Positions 42,752 through 51,231 of a stretch of DNA of 64,000 nucleotides are shown one piece after another (position 1 is the stretch's first letter; each line of letters starts with the position of its first letter). The stretch covers positions 1-64,000 of the forward strand of contig NZ_CABKRX010000094.1 in assembly GCF_902374955.1 (NCBI RefSeq), written 5' to 3'. Made by a program: the position numbers and the translations under genes. Below the pieces are notes generated by a model that worked only from the letters and a program-made list of their open reading frames with translations, made no database searches and was not told where the DNA came from. The stretch is from Bacillus massilioanorexius (GTDB taxonomy: Bacteria > Bacillota > Bacilli > Bacillales > DSM-1321).

Positions 42752-43429
42752 CTATAACTTTTCTGTTTTCTTTTCCATATAGTAACCTCGATGAATGACA
42801 GATTTAATTGTATAGGTGCAGTTGACCTTTTTTCTAACTCTATAGATTAATGAGCTAATTTCTTCATCAGCTACAATATGATCAGGATCTCCTACTCTTT
42901 CTTGCCATACAAAATGTGTAATATCTTCTTTTGAAATAAGATTCCCGATATTTTTATATAGCAATTTAAAACAAGCATATTCTTTAGTTGGCATTTTGAT
43001 GGTTTTCTTTTCTAGAGTTACCGTTTGTAAAGCATCATTTAATACAAGTGTTGTTGAATTTGTAAGATGAGGTAAAGTAAATTCTCGAGTAACTTCATTA
43101 TCTATACTTACTTGAAATTCAATTAAACCATTTACTAAGTGAATAATGTCTCCTTGTTTCACTTTATATGGAGTCCAGGGGTCAAGTTTGTTATGGTTCA
43201 CTTCGGTTCCATGCTTGCTATTTAAATCTTCAATAAAAAGCTCTCCGTTATTCATATATATCGTACAATGTTGTCTAGAAACGAAATCATTGTATAATTT
43301 AAAGTCTGCATTGGAATGTTGGGTTGCTCTGCCAATTAACAATTTCTTTCCTTCGAATATATATAGATACTCTCCGTTTTGTTCTTTGTTTACGGATTTT
43401 AACATAATTTTATAAGTGTCAGTTAGCAT
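42752..43429 (-). CDS. FHA-domain transcriptional regulator with OmpR-type winged helix
   Basis: 225 residues. An FHA domain occupies about residues 25-105 (LIGRA, NDFVSRQHCTIY, LNSKHGTEVN, the phosphothreonine-binding loop residues) and a winged-helix DNA-binding domain about 130-222 (KMPTKEYACFKLLY, EEISSLIYRVRKKV, VIHRGYYME). This pairing suggests a transcription factor controlled by a Ser/Thr kinase. It is divergent from the PBP3 gene across about 160 bases and is the obvious candidate regulator of it. Confidence 0.82.
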   Translation of the reverse strand: MLTDTYKIMLKSVNKEQNGEYLYIFEGKKLLIGRATQHSNADFKLYNDFVSRQHCTIYMNNGELFIEDLNSKHGTEVNHNKLDPWTPYKVKQGDIIHLVNGLIEFQVSIDNEVTREFTLPHLTNSTTLVLNDALQTVTLEKKTIKMPTKEYACFKLLYKNIGNLISKEDITHFVWQERVGDPDHIVADEEISSLIYRVRKKVNCTYTIKSVIHRGYYMEKKTEKL

Positions 43430-43592
43430 AAAAATAAGTCCCCCTCTATGGAAAAATCAGAAAATTCTATTTATTGTTATCTGATTTTCATTTTCATTAC
43501 ATGGTTATGTAACAGGTTCAATTTTATAATTAAAAAATATGAAGCACCTTCATTCCAACAAAAAGAAATTAAAAAGAAAGTAGGTTGGAAGA

Positions 43593-45623
43593 ATGAAAAA
43601 ATGGATTATGCTAACAATTTTTTTATTTATCTTAATTTGTGTATTACTATATTGGAATATTTATAAAACAGACAAAACTACGCCTGAGGCTATCTTTAAT
43701 GAATATATTAAACAATTTTCTTCAAAAGATTACAACAAAATGTTGTCATTAGTTTCTGAAGAAGAACTCAAAAAATATGATTATACCAAAGAAAGCTTTA
43801 TAAAAAAATACCAGAATATTTATAACGGAATTGAAGTATCCGATATTCGAGTACTATCGAAACATTTTACATATGATGAAGAACACGATTCATATGAGGG
43901 TAGCTTTAAAACTGAAATGGACACATTTATTGGAGAAATACAGTCTACATTTACCCTTTCCTTTATAAAAGAAGAGAAAAACGAAGAAGATGCTTGGAAA
44001 ATTCAATGGAGTCCATCCTTAATATTTCCAGAGATGGGGTGGGAGGACAAAATTAGTGCAAAAACGATTATACCGACAAGAGGAGAAATTGTCGATCGCA
44101 ATGGCATTCCTCTAGCACAAAATACAGAGTTATATGAATTAGGAATCATACCTAGTCGTTTAGGAGAGGAAAAAGAAAAAAATATTGAGAGAATTAGTCA
44201 ATTCTTTCATATACCGAAGGAAAATATTACAAAAGCGCTCAATCAAAAATGGGTGAAACCAGAATTATTTGTTCCGATTACGACAATGCCAGTTGATTTT
44301 AAGCTTGATTCAGTAGATTTAATGGATATTCCTGGAGCTTCTTTTCAAATAAAAACGATTCGTTATTATCCGTTAAAGGAGAGTGCGGCACATCTGATTG
44401 GATATGTAAGAAAAGTCACAAAGGAAGATCTAGAAAAAGATCAAAATCATGTCTATTCTGCCAACGACTACATAGGTAAATCAGGTTTAGAAGAAACCTT
44501 TGAAGAACTTTTAAGAGGGAAAAAAGGTGGAAGTATACAAATTATCGACGAAGATGGAAAGCTTAAGAAAGTGTTAAAAGAAATAGAAGTAAAAGATGGT
44601 GAGAATATTACCGTTACCATTAATTCTGTCTTGCAAAATAATTTCTATCAATCTTTAAAAAATGATGTGGGATCTGTTAGCGCTATGAATCCATCTACTG
44701 GTGAACTTTTGGCTTTAGTAAGTTATCCTTCCTTTGATCCTAATTTAATGGTAACGGGAATGACTGAGGAAAAATGGAAAGAATATAGTGACAACCCGAA
44801 TCTTCCATTTTTAAATCGATTTACTAGTGTTTATGCACCAGGATCTACTTTTAAGGCAATAACAGCAGCTATAGGTTTAACGAATGGAACAACATATCCT
44901 GAAAAAGTGCGACATATATCAGGTCTTCAATGGAGAAAAGATAATAGTTGGGGTGGCTATTACGTTACACGGGTTAGTGATGTTACATCTGTGAATATGA
45001 TTGATGCACTAGCTTATTCCGACAATATATATTTCGCTCAAGAGGCTTTAGAAATGGGTGTAAAACAATTTGAAAAGCAGGCATTAACATTTGGATTTCA
45101 GGAGGATTTTAATCTACCGATTTATTTGAAAAAAAGTCAATTATCTAATAAAGGAATTGACTCAGAAGTATTACTAGCTGATTCAGCATATGGACAAGGC
45201 CAAGTATTAATGTCATCCATTCATTTAGGAGTTGCGTTTACGCCATTTGCAAATAATGGTGAGATGGTTCTACCTACTCTTATTCATGATAATGAAGCGC
45301 CAAAGACACAACAAACCATTTCAAGTAATGTAGCAAATACAGTAAAGAGTGGGCTAATACAGGTGGTTGAACGAAAAAAAGGGCCAGCGCATAACTTAAA
45401 AACATCCAAAGCTGTACTAGCAGCAAAAACAGGTACAGCTGAATTAAAAAATAAAAAAGGTGAAGATGGAATAGAAAATGGGTTTTTAGTAGTTTTTGAT
45501 ACTGAATCACCATCTATCCTGATTACAGCAATGATAGAAAATGTAAAAGGTCGGGGTGGAAGCCATTATGTATCTAATAAAGTCCAACCTATTTTAGATC
45601 AATATCTGACCTTTTACAAATGA
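43593..45623 (+). CDS. pbpC: Penicillin-binding protein 3-like class B transpeptidase (MecA-like)
   Basis: 676-residue membrane-anchored peptidoglycan transpeptidase. One N-terminal helix (4-22), an NTF2-like MecA N-terminal domain (about 28-150), a dimerisation domain (about 155-320, TRGEIVDRNG) and a transpeptidase domain with S418-x-x-K421 (APGSTFKA), S476-D477-N478 and K612-T613-G614. These match B. subtilis PBP3, a relative of MecA/PBP2a with low beta-lactam affinity. The ATG at 43593 gives the helix directly. Divergent from an FHA regulator. Confidence 0.88.
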   Translation: MKKWIMLTIFLFILICVLLYWNIYKTDKTTPEAIFNEYIKQFSSKDYNKMLSLVSEEELKKYDYTKESFIKKYQNIYNGIEVSDIRVLSKHFTYDEEHDSYEGSFKTEMDTFIGEIQSTFTLSFIKEEKNEEDAWKIQWSPSLIFPEMGWEDKISAKTIIPTRGEIVDRNGIPLAQNTELYELGIIPSRLGEEKEKNIERISQFFHIPKENITKALNQKWVKPELFVPITTMPVDFKLDSVDLMDIPGASFQIKTIRYYPLKESAAHLIGYVRKVTKEDLEKDQNHVYSANDYIGKSGLEETFEELLRGKKGGSIQIIDEDGKLKKVLKEIEVKDGENITVTINSVLQNNFYQSLKNDVGSVSAMNPSTGELLALVSYPSFDPNLMVTGMTEEKWKEYSDNPNLPFLNRFTSVYAPGSTFKAITAAIGLTNGTTYPEKVRHISGLQWRKDNSWGGYYVTRVSDVTSVNMIDALAYSDNIYFAQEALEMGVKQFEKQALTFGFQEDFNLPIYLKKSQLSNKGIDSEVLLADSAYGQGQVLMSSIHLGVAFTPFANNGEMVLPTLIHDNEAPKTQQTISSNVANTVKSGLIQVVERKKGPAHNLKTSKAVLAAKTGTAELKNKKGEDGIENGFLVVFDTESPSILITAMIENVKGRGGSHYVSNKVQPILDQYLTFYK

Positions 45624-45640
45624 TTAAAGGAATGATTATT

Positions 45641-45790
45641 ATGATTAAAATAAGAAAGAATTTAAGCTCAATAAGTGCATTAATTGTTATTCTTTGTAGC
45701 ATTATTTATATTGTGTTTCCAACTCCATTTACTCTTAGTATGTATTGTATAACCGCAATTGCGTTTGTAGGTTTTACTCTATTTTATTAA
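45641..45790 (+). CDS. 49-residue two-helix membrane protein, unknown
   Basis: ATG at 45641 follows AAAGGA about nine bases upstream. The product is a basic start (MIKIRKNLSS) then two hydrophobic segments ending ...GFTLFY. It lies 17 bases after the PBP gene and is probably co-transcribed with it. No family recognised. Confidence 0.5.
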   Translation: MIKIRKNLSSISALIVILCSIIYIVFPTPFTLSMYCITAIAFVGFTLFY

Positions 45791-45808
45791 GCAGAATAGG
45801 TTGAAGAA

Positions 45809-46021
45809 ATGAAGACATTGAATCCTGAAAAGACGAAAAAACGGAGCGTACAAAACGATAAAGTAAGCATACGGTCAACTCACAATTTAACTTTGGGAGG
45901 CTATGCACCATTTAATGAGCCTGAGATTGCTTTTTCGGTCGTTGTTCCTAATACAAAAACAGATTCACATCCAGTCAATAAAAAAAAGGTCAAGGGATTT
46001 TTAAAGCATATTTTGATTTAA
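45809..46021 (+). pseudogene. Truncated C-terminal fragment of a class B penicillin-binding protein
   Basis: The 70-residue frame contains THNLTLGGYAPFNEPEIAFS followed by VVVPNTKTD, which closely matches the last strands of the transpeptidase domain of Bacillus PBP2-type enzymes (NLTLxGYAP...PExAFSVVVP). The catalytic SxxK, SxN and KTG motifs are all missing. It is therefore most likely a leftover of a deleted PBP gene next to pbpC. Confidence 0.65.
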
Positions 46022-46033
46022 AGAGGCAATCGA

Positions 46034-46627
46034 ATGAATAAAACAAATCTCATAGCACTATTGTCATCGCAAATATTAAATGTAATACTGTTTCCCTTAT
46101 TTCTTGACCTCTTTCATTATTTACATCTTATTGTTTATATGGTTATTTGGTTTTGCATAACTGTGTTGGTGTATTTCAGCGTTTATTGGTACAGAAAAGT
46201 AAACATTCAGATTTCTAAAAGTCTATTTTATTTTTGTTTAGTTTTATATACAATGTGTCTTTTGATTTTACTCTTTATCCGTCCGGCTGAACAGAATGAT
46301 TATTCTTATAATCTTGTACCTTTCCAGACGATTTTTTACTATCTTTCAGGAGAAGTGAACTTACTTATTGCTACTTATAATTTAGTAGCAAACATCGGTT
46401 TATTTATACCGTATGGTGTGGCTTTCCTGCTCTTAAAAAGTACTCAAGAGTATTCGATAGTAAAACGAACCATTATTCCTATTCTTTCAATTATTGTAAT
46501 TGAATTATTGCAGTTTATATCACGTAGGGGTAGCCTCGACATCGATGATGTGATCTTAAATGTGATTGGAGCAATAATAGGCTATCGAATAACACCGCTC
46601 ATTCGTAGAGTGGTAAAAATCATATGA
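46034..46627 (+). CDS. VanZ-family membrane protein
   Basis: 197 residues with about five to six helices. The conserved features are NLVPFQTIFYYL, NLVANIGLFIPYGVAF, IVIELLQFISRRGSLDIDDV and a terminal NVIGAIIGY, as in VanZ of teicoplanin-resistance clusters and its many chromosomal relatives. The biochemical role is not established. GAGGCAATCG-ATG start; same direction as the PBP remnant 12 bases upstream. Confidence 0.85.
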   Translation: MNKTNLIALLSSQILNVILFPLFLDLFHYLHLIVYMVIWFCITVLVYFSVYWYRKVNIQISKSLFYFCLVLYTMCLLILLFIRPAEQNDYSYNLVPFQTIFYYLSGEVNLLIATYNLVANIGLFIPYGVAFLLLKSTQEYSIVKRTIIPILSIIVIELLQFISRRGSLDIDDVILNVIGAIIGYRITPLIRRVVKII

Positions 46628-46931
46628 TTATTATTGGCTATTAATCGTATAAGAGTAGGTTGCGAAATAAAATTCATGAGTTTTTCCAACTAATTCAATA
46701 TATAGAATATGTTCCGTTCAATGAGACAATGGTGATTCTATTGTCCAGGCTAAAAGGGTTTGAAAAATTAATAAGGTACAAATAAGCTATTAGAAATTTG
46801 TAGTGATACGAGTCTATGGAACGTTTTTCAATCAAGTGTTTTTTAAGTCCGATCATTCATGATGAAAACGATTGAACACAATAGATTGTGAAAAGAAATT
46901 AGGATTAGAAGAACTCATTTTTATATATATG
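46628..46931. other. Intergenic stretch, no gene recognised
   Basis: AT-rich DNA after the VanZ gene. Short frames only; I see no ribosome site, RNA gene or repeat that I can support. Confidence 0.4.
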
Positions 46932-46967
46932 AAGAGCTTGTTTGTATAAACTCAAACAAGCTCTTTT
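46932..46967. terminator. Rho-independent terminator-like hairpin
   Basis: Stem AAGAGCTTGTTTG with CAAACAAGCTCTT, then TT. It could end the VanZ transcript or the decayed minus-strand gene that follows. Confidence 0.6.
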
Positions 46968-46992
46968 GGTATTTTGAAGTATAAGAAATCCA

Positions 46993-47520
46993 TTAATCTT
47001 TCATTAAATCAGGCTTAGTAACAGCTACATAGCTAAGGATCACATATGGACACGTCCCAACTTTATTTTGATCTTCATCAGACATTTGAGCTAGAACAGC
47101 ATCCTGTCTCTCAGTAGTCAAATCTTCATTACCAAAGGTATTCATTAATTTGGTTAATGTGTTCTCCATTCTTTAGCAGTAACTTGTTCACTAGACATGT
47201 TGTAACTCAAAAGGTAAATTATGACTGTTTTGCTTTTCTTCTCGAACAATGTCTAGTCCCTTTTCACACAGCTTTATAGCAGGTTCAATTAGATGATACG
47301 TATAGGGAAGAGAAAAGTTCTCGATTATCTGCTTGTAGCTGTACATCACCTTTATAAACAAGAACTTTGCTTTCAACATTCTTAAGCAATTCAGCTTTTT
47401 CTAGTTTTTACATGATAATATAGTTTAGACGGTTGTTCGTCCAAGTTTTCCGCAAGCTGTTCCAGATGATTTATTAGAGTGTTTTGAAATTTATAGTCAA
47501 TTATTGTTGTGTGAAAAATT
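46993..47520 (-). pseudogene. Decayed winged-helix regulator gene, frameshifted
   Basis: On the minus strand, successive frames give HLEQLAENLDEQPSKLYYHV (a winged-helix recognition segment), then after a shift LEKAELLKNVESKVLVYKG. Next comes a frame with YSYKQIIENFSLPYTYHLIE, and last a 58-residue frame MENTLTKLMNTFGNEDL...LMKD ending at 46993. These read as pieces of one protein of about 170-190 residues broken by at least three frame changes or stops. The pieces resemble an ArsR-like HTH regulator. It sits just upstream of and divergent from the esterase gene. Confidence 0.6.
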
Positions 47521-47597
47521 AAGAAAAATTAAAGGAATAGGAAGTCTTATGTAGAAAAGTATCTACAGTTATGAATGAAATTCTAAGGAGGTATACG

Positions 47598-48542
47598 ATG
47601 GAAACTCTTCATCCAAAACTAAAGTATGTATTGGATCATTTTTTACCGACGTATCAAGAAGGCTATATACCCTCTTTAGAGGAGATACGTGCTCGAAATG
47701 TTTTAGGAACATTTGAAAATGTTGAAACAGTTCATGAAGTAACGAATCGTGTAATCGATGGACTAGCAGGAGAAATACCTTTGCGTATTTATAAACCAGA
47801 AGGAGAAGGTCTTTTTCCTATCATTGTATTTTTTCATGGTGGAGGCTTTGTGTATGGTAATCTAGACAGTCATGATGGTGTATGTAGAAGTATTGTGAAT
47901 GTAGCTGAGCAAGTATTGGTAGCCGTCGATTATCGCTTAGCCCCAGAGCACCCTTTCCCAGCAGCGCCAGAAGATTGCTATGCAGCTACCAAATGGGTAT
48001 TTGAACATGCGGAAGAGTTGAAAGGAGATCGATTGAAATTATCTGTAGTAGGGGATAGTGCTGGAGGTAATTTGTCGGCAGTTGTTTCGATTATGGCTAA
48101 GGAACGAAAGGAGTTTACGATAGCAAAACAAGTGTTGCTTTATCCAGTAACAGATTATTGTCAACCTAACTCGTATGCTTCCTATCATAAATATGGTAGA
48201 GGCTATTTTTTAACGAATGAAATAATGGCTTTATTTAAAAGTCTTTACGTTCCAAAACAAGAAGATAAGAGTAACTATTATCATGCACCATTGCATGCTC
48301 CGGATTTAACCGATTTACCACCAGCTTTTGTTATTACAGCAGAATTTGATCCGCTTCGTGATGAAGGAGAACTATATGCCAAAAAGCTTGAAGAATCTGG
48401 TGTTCCAGTTGTATTAAGAAGAGAAGAAGGGTTGATTCATGGCTTCTTTAATCTATTTGGGATAATGGATTCTAAAGATGATATTAAGGAAGTTTATGAA
48501 GCAATTGCTACATTTCTTAATAGTGAAAGGGTACGAACATAG
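47598..48542 (+). CDS. Alpha/beta-hydrolase, HSL-type esterase/lipase
   Basis: 314-residue hydrolase with the oxyanion motif FFHGGGFVYGN, the nucleophile elbow GDSAGGN, the acid in EFDPLRDEG and the catalytic histidine in GLIHGFFN, the order of the hormone-sensitive-lipase group. VDYRLAPEHPFPAAPED is typical. It likely hydrolyses short-chain esters. The ATG at 47598 follows AAGGAGGT; the upstream in-frame ATG does not. A decayed regulator gene lies upstream. Confidence 0.9.
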   Translation: METLHPKLKYVLDHFLPTYQEGYIPSLEEIRARNVLGTFENVETVHEVTNRVIDGLAGEIPLRIYKPEGEGLFPIIVFFHGGGFVYGNLDSHDGVCRSIVNVAEQVLVAVDYRLAPEHPFPAAPEDCYAATKWVFEHAEELKGDRLKLSVVGDSAGGNLSAVVSIMAKERKEFTIAKQVLLYPVTDYCQPNSYASYHKYGRGYFLTNEIMALFKSLYVPKQEDKSNYYHAPLHAPDLTDLPPAFVITAEFDPLRDEGELYAKKLEESGVPVVLRREEGLIHGFFNLFGIMDSKDDIKEVYEAIATFLNSERVRT

Positions 48543-48684
48543 TTAAAAAATGCCATGTCAATCTATATACATTCCTTAAATATTCCTTCTCTAAGAAAAA
48601 CCACATAATAAAATCTCAAAACGTAATAAAAAATGAATAAGTAAGTAGATTTCTTTAAAGAATAAATATTATGTTCATTATGAA

Positions 48685-48880
48685 AAGCTGTTTTCTAAAA
48701 GATAGTTGTTTTTCATTAGAATGGATAATGGACACCATCTATTAAAATGGTTGGTTCAATGGGCAACAGGGGTGAGACTCCTGCTCGAGAAGCAGAATAC
48801 GTAAGATCCTACAGGAGAAATGTGGCAAGATGCCTCGATGACTTGCGTGTCGAAAGTTAGCAACTAGAAGAGAAAGTAAC
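48685..48880 (+). repeat. MITE-like intergenic repeat copy
   Basis: Starts AGCTGTTTTCTAAAAGATAG, then TTGGTTCAATGGGCAACAGG and GGTGAGACTCCTGC, AGGAGAAATGTGGCAAGATG. The right end is degraded. The rest of the 48543-49057 gap holds no gene that I can see. Confidence 0.55.
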
Positions 48881-49057
48881 GATATTCACTACTTTTTCAT
48901 TGGATATAAAGTTTACTAAAACGATAAGCCTAAGCTTACATGAACAAAAAGATCATCATGTACTTTAATAATAAGCAAAGGCAAATAGGAACTATAGTCA
49001 TGGATTACGGTTGCTATTTTCTTTTGTTACATCATGATATTAAAGAGTGGAGAGTAT

Positions 49058-50035
49058 ATGATCAGAACGTATTTATACAATAAAAATGAAACAAAAGTAA
49101 TTAGTGAATTGGATATTCAAAAAGTAAAATGGTACTTGAAGGAAGAAAATATTAATGAAGGGAGTTTACTTTGGGTTGATTTATATGATACTTCGTTAAC
49201 GGAATTACATATTGTCGGTGATCTATTCAATTTCCATCCTTTGACACTTGAAGACTGTTTACAACATACTTTGCGTTCAAAAGTAGATAAATACGACAAT
49301 TATACTTTTTTTGTTTTCAATGCCATAAATTATAATGAAGAGAAGGATGAGGAAATTACCACTCAAGAGCTTAATATATTTCTTGGAGAAAATTTTATCG
49401 TGACCGTTCATCCAAAGAGAATTAAAGCAATTGGAAGAATCGTAAGTAGAGTGCAGTATTCTACAGTAACAATGGAGAAAGGTCCGGATTATTTATTGTA
49501 TTGTTTGTTAGATGAGATTGTTGATGAGTATTTTCCTATTCTCGATAGAATCTCAGAACGTATAGATGAACTAGAAGATGAAATGTATGTAAATCCTGCT
49601 CAAGAAATTTCTGAAGAATTTTTAGCATTAAAGAGAACAATTGTATTAATCAGAAGGGTGATTCAGCCTAAAAAAAGAATATTTGCAAATGTAGGAAGCC
49701 GATATATGTTCAAAGTTCAGGAAGAGAATATTCCTTATTTTATGGATCTTGTGGATCATTTAGAACGAATTGCTGATTCCTTAGAAGTGTTCCGAGATTT
49801 GGTTTCTGGAGCCATGGATACCTATTTTTCGTTGGTTTCTGCACGTACAAATCATACGATGAAAAGATTAACAATTATTACGACTATTACTGCAGAATTG
49901 ACAGCAGTTACAGGTTTTTTTGGTATGAATTTGCCAATCCCTTATCAAGAAAGCCCGTATATGACGACTGCAGTATTTGTTATAGTGCTTCTCATACCTT
50001 ATATTGGTTGGAAAGCCGCTAAGAAATGGATATAA
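49058..50035 (+). CDS. corA: CorA-family magnesium/cobalt transporter
   Basis: 325-residue channel-like transporter: a large cytoplasmic N-terminal domain, a long helix (about 215-270) and two C-terminal membrane helices joined by the signature GMN loop (FFGMNLPIP), ending with a Lys-rich tail (GWKAAKKWI). The ATG at 49058 follows GGAGAG; an ATG at 49034 has no ribosome site. Monocistronic. Confidence 0.93.
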   Translation: MIRTYLYNKNETKVISELDIQKVKWYLKEENINEGSLLWVDLYDTSLTELHIVGDLFNFHPLTLEDCLQHTLRSKVDKYDNYTFFVFNAINYNEEKDEEITTQELNIFLGENFIVTVHPKRIKAIGRIVSRVQYSTVTMEKGPDYLLYCLLDEIVDEYFPILDRISERIDELEDEMYVNPAQEISEEFLALKRTIVLIRRVIQPKKRIFANVGSRYMFKVQEENIPYFMDLVDHLERIADSLEVFRDLVSGAMDTYFSLVSARTNHTMKRLTIITTITAELTAVTGFFGMNLPIPYQESPYMTTAVFVIVLLIPYIGWKAAKKWI

Positions 50036-50045
50036 TCAATAGAAA

Positions 50046-50080
50046 AAAAGGTGTCTTAAAAGTGATATAAGACACCTTTG
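50046..50080. terminator. Hairpin after corA
   Basis: Perfect 12-bp stem AAAGGTGTCTTA/TAAGACACCTTT with an AAAGTGATA loop. The T run is on the opposite strand, so it may act as a 3' stabiliser rather than a terminator for corA. Confidence 0.5.
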
Positions 50081-50244
50081 AAGTAAAAATGATTGTAGGG
50101 AAAGTGGATCCTTTTAGGAGAGTCTAGTACTCGAATCTAGAAAATGCTCGAGACTAGTTGAAGTAAAGAAAGTACTCAAGTCGTAGACTTTATTAGTTAA
50201 GATTCATAGCGATACCATATGAAGATTGGAAGCAATCAAGTTTT

Positions 50245-50379
50245 TCAACGACGGCAACGTCTTCTTGAACTACTAGATTCACGTCTTCTCCGTCTTCTAA
50301 ATGATGAGGATTCTCTTCTTCTGCGTCTTCTGCGTCTTCTCCTTCTAGAAGATGATTCACTTCTATGTCTAGGGCTCAT
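50245..50379 (-). CDS. 44-residue Arg/Ser-rich basic protein, probable sporulation gene
   Basis: Minus-strand gene with ribosome site AAAGGAGTG six bases before ATG. The product has 24 Arg and 12 Ser among 44 residues: MSPRHRSESSS, a run of 11 Arg (12-22), ESSSF, six Arg, ESSSSRRRCRR. Two acidic-serine blocks alternate with Arg blocks, like SR-type or protamine-like proteins. A sigma-E/K-like promoter lies 30-60 bases upstream. I infer a mother-cell spore protein, perhaps a coat component and kinase substrate like CotG, or a nucleic-acid binder. It is not a family I can name. Confidence 0.68.
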   Translation of the reverse strand: MSPRHRSESSSRRRRRRRRRRRESSSFRRRRRRESSSSRRRCRR

Positions 50380-50411
50380 GACTAACACTCCTTTCACTAG
50401 TAGTAGATAAT

Positions 50412-50436
50412 ATAGTATGAAAAAACAATAGATTAT
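50412..50436 (-). promoter_or_regulatory. Sigma-E/sigma-K-like sporulation promoter
   Basis: On the minus strand ATA, 14 bases, then CATACTATA. CATACTAT fits the sigma-E -10 (CATACAnT) at 7 of 8 positions, and CATACTATA fits the sigma-K -10 (CATAnnnTA). The spacing from ATA suits sigma-E. Confidence 0.5.
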
Positions 50437-50540
50437 GATACGATATTAGCCTGCTTCTCCGTACTTTAGGAATAATAAAGTGTTTTATTTTCATAGAAAA
50501 AGGCCAATTGACTTTTATAGTGCAATTGACCTTTTTTATT

Positions 50541-50755
50541 TTAGGATATGTTTAAAAAGATGGTTGTTTCTAAATGAGTTCAGTAAAGAAAATTAGTAAA
50601 AAAGTCGATTGATGCTTAGGTGTGAGACCCCACAGGCACTGTGTGCCGAGAAGGCTCATAGCCTGCCCCGATGAAAGCGAGCATCCTGAAACTTAAGCCT
50701 CTATTAACTAACTTGTTTAAAGGAAACAAAATATTCGAAAACAGCCTTATTTTAA
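50541..50755 (+). repeat. MITE-like intergenic repeat, best-preserved copy
   Basis: Starts near TTAAAAAGATGGTTGTTTC, then AAAAAAGTCGATTGATGC, the core GGTGTGAGACCCCACAGG, GTGTGCCGAGAAGGCTCATA, AAAGCGAGCATCCTGAAAC, and ends ATATTCGAAAACAGCC. The core can fold through short complementary segments. No coding capacity. Confidence 0.65.
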
Positions 50756-50768
50756 AAGCATATAATGG

Positions 50769-50990
50769 TTATGCTTCTTTCGTTTCATACCAATCCTTAA
50801 TCTCATATACTCCAAGGAGCTCTTGTTTACTATAATCACAAACATCACAAGCGTCACTATCTTCTTTTACTAGAATTAGATGTGTAGGTGTTTCGGTAAG
50901 AACTCGTAATATTTTTGTTTCGTTTTCTTTCATTTCCACTACGTATTTTTTACCAGAAATAATATTGCCACATTCAAGTAGGTTCTTCAT
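50769..50990 (-). CDS. Small cytoplasmic protein with a Cys-x2-Cys motif, unknown
   Basis: 73 residues, mixed charged and beta-rich, with a single CDVC pair in SDACDVCDYSKQELLG and a tail EIKDWYETKEA. The ATG at 50990 has AAGGTGAGG six bases upstream, so it is very likely expressed. It is a single gene between a repeat and the VanW locus. No family recognised. Confidence 0.6.
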   Translation of the reverse strand: MKNLLECGNIISGKKYVVEMKENETKILRVLTETPTHLILVKEDSDACDVCDYSKQELLGVYEIKDWYETKEA

Positions 50991-51154
50991 GTATCCTCAC
51001 CTTATATTTGATTTTTTCTAAATAGTATACTGTCCATATTTAGTCTATAGAAAAATGTACAATACTTCAAGATCACTATATAAGTTACATTTGTATGTAT
51101 TTATCTCGCACAAATGACAAAAAAGATATCATTTTTATACTTGATTTGTGCACA

Positions 51155-51190
51155 TAAAAATCGCTGGGAATTCATAAACTTCCCAGCGAT
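51155..51190 (-). terminator. Rho-independent terminator of the VanW locus
   Basis: On the minus strand the stem ATCGCTGGGAA/TTCCCAGCGAT is followed by TTTTT, about 40 bases past the VanW stop. Confidence 0.85.
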
Positions 51191-51231
51191 TACAGGTTCG
51201 TTAAATAGTTATTTATATAATTATCATAGAG

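Noticed and set aside
50219..50410. Plus-strand 63-residue Leu/Arg-rich frame
   Set aside because: It is the antisense of the Arg/Ser-rich gene; the minus strand has the ribosome site and promoter, and the Leu runs are just complements of Arg codons.
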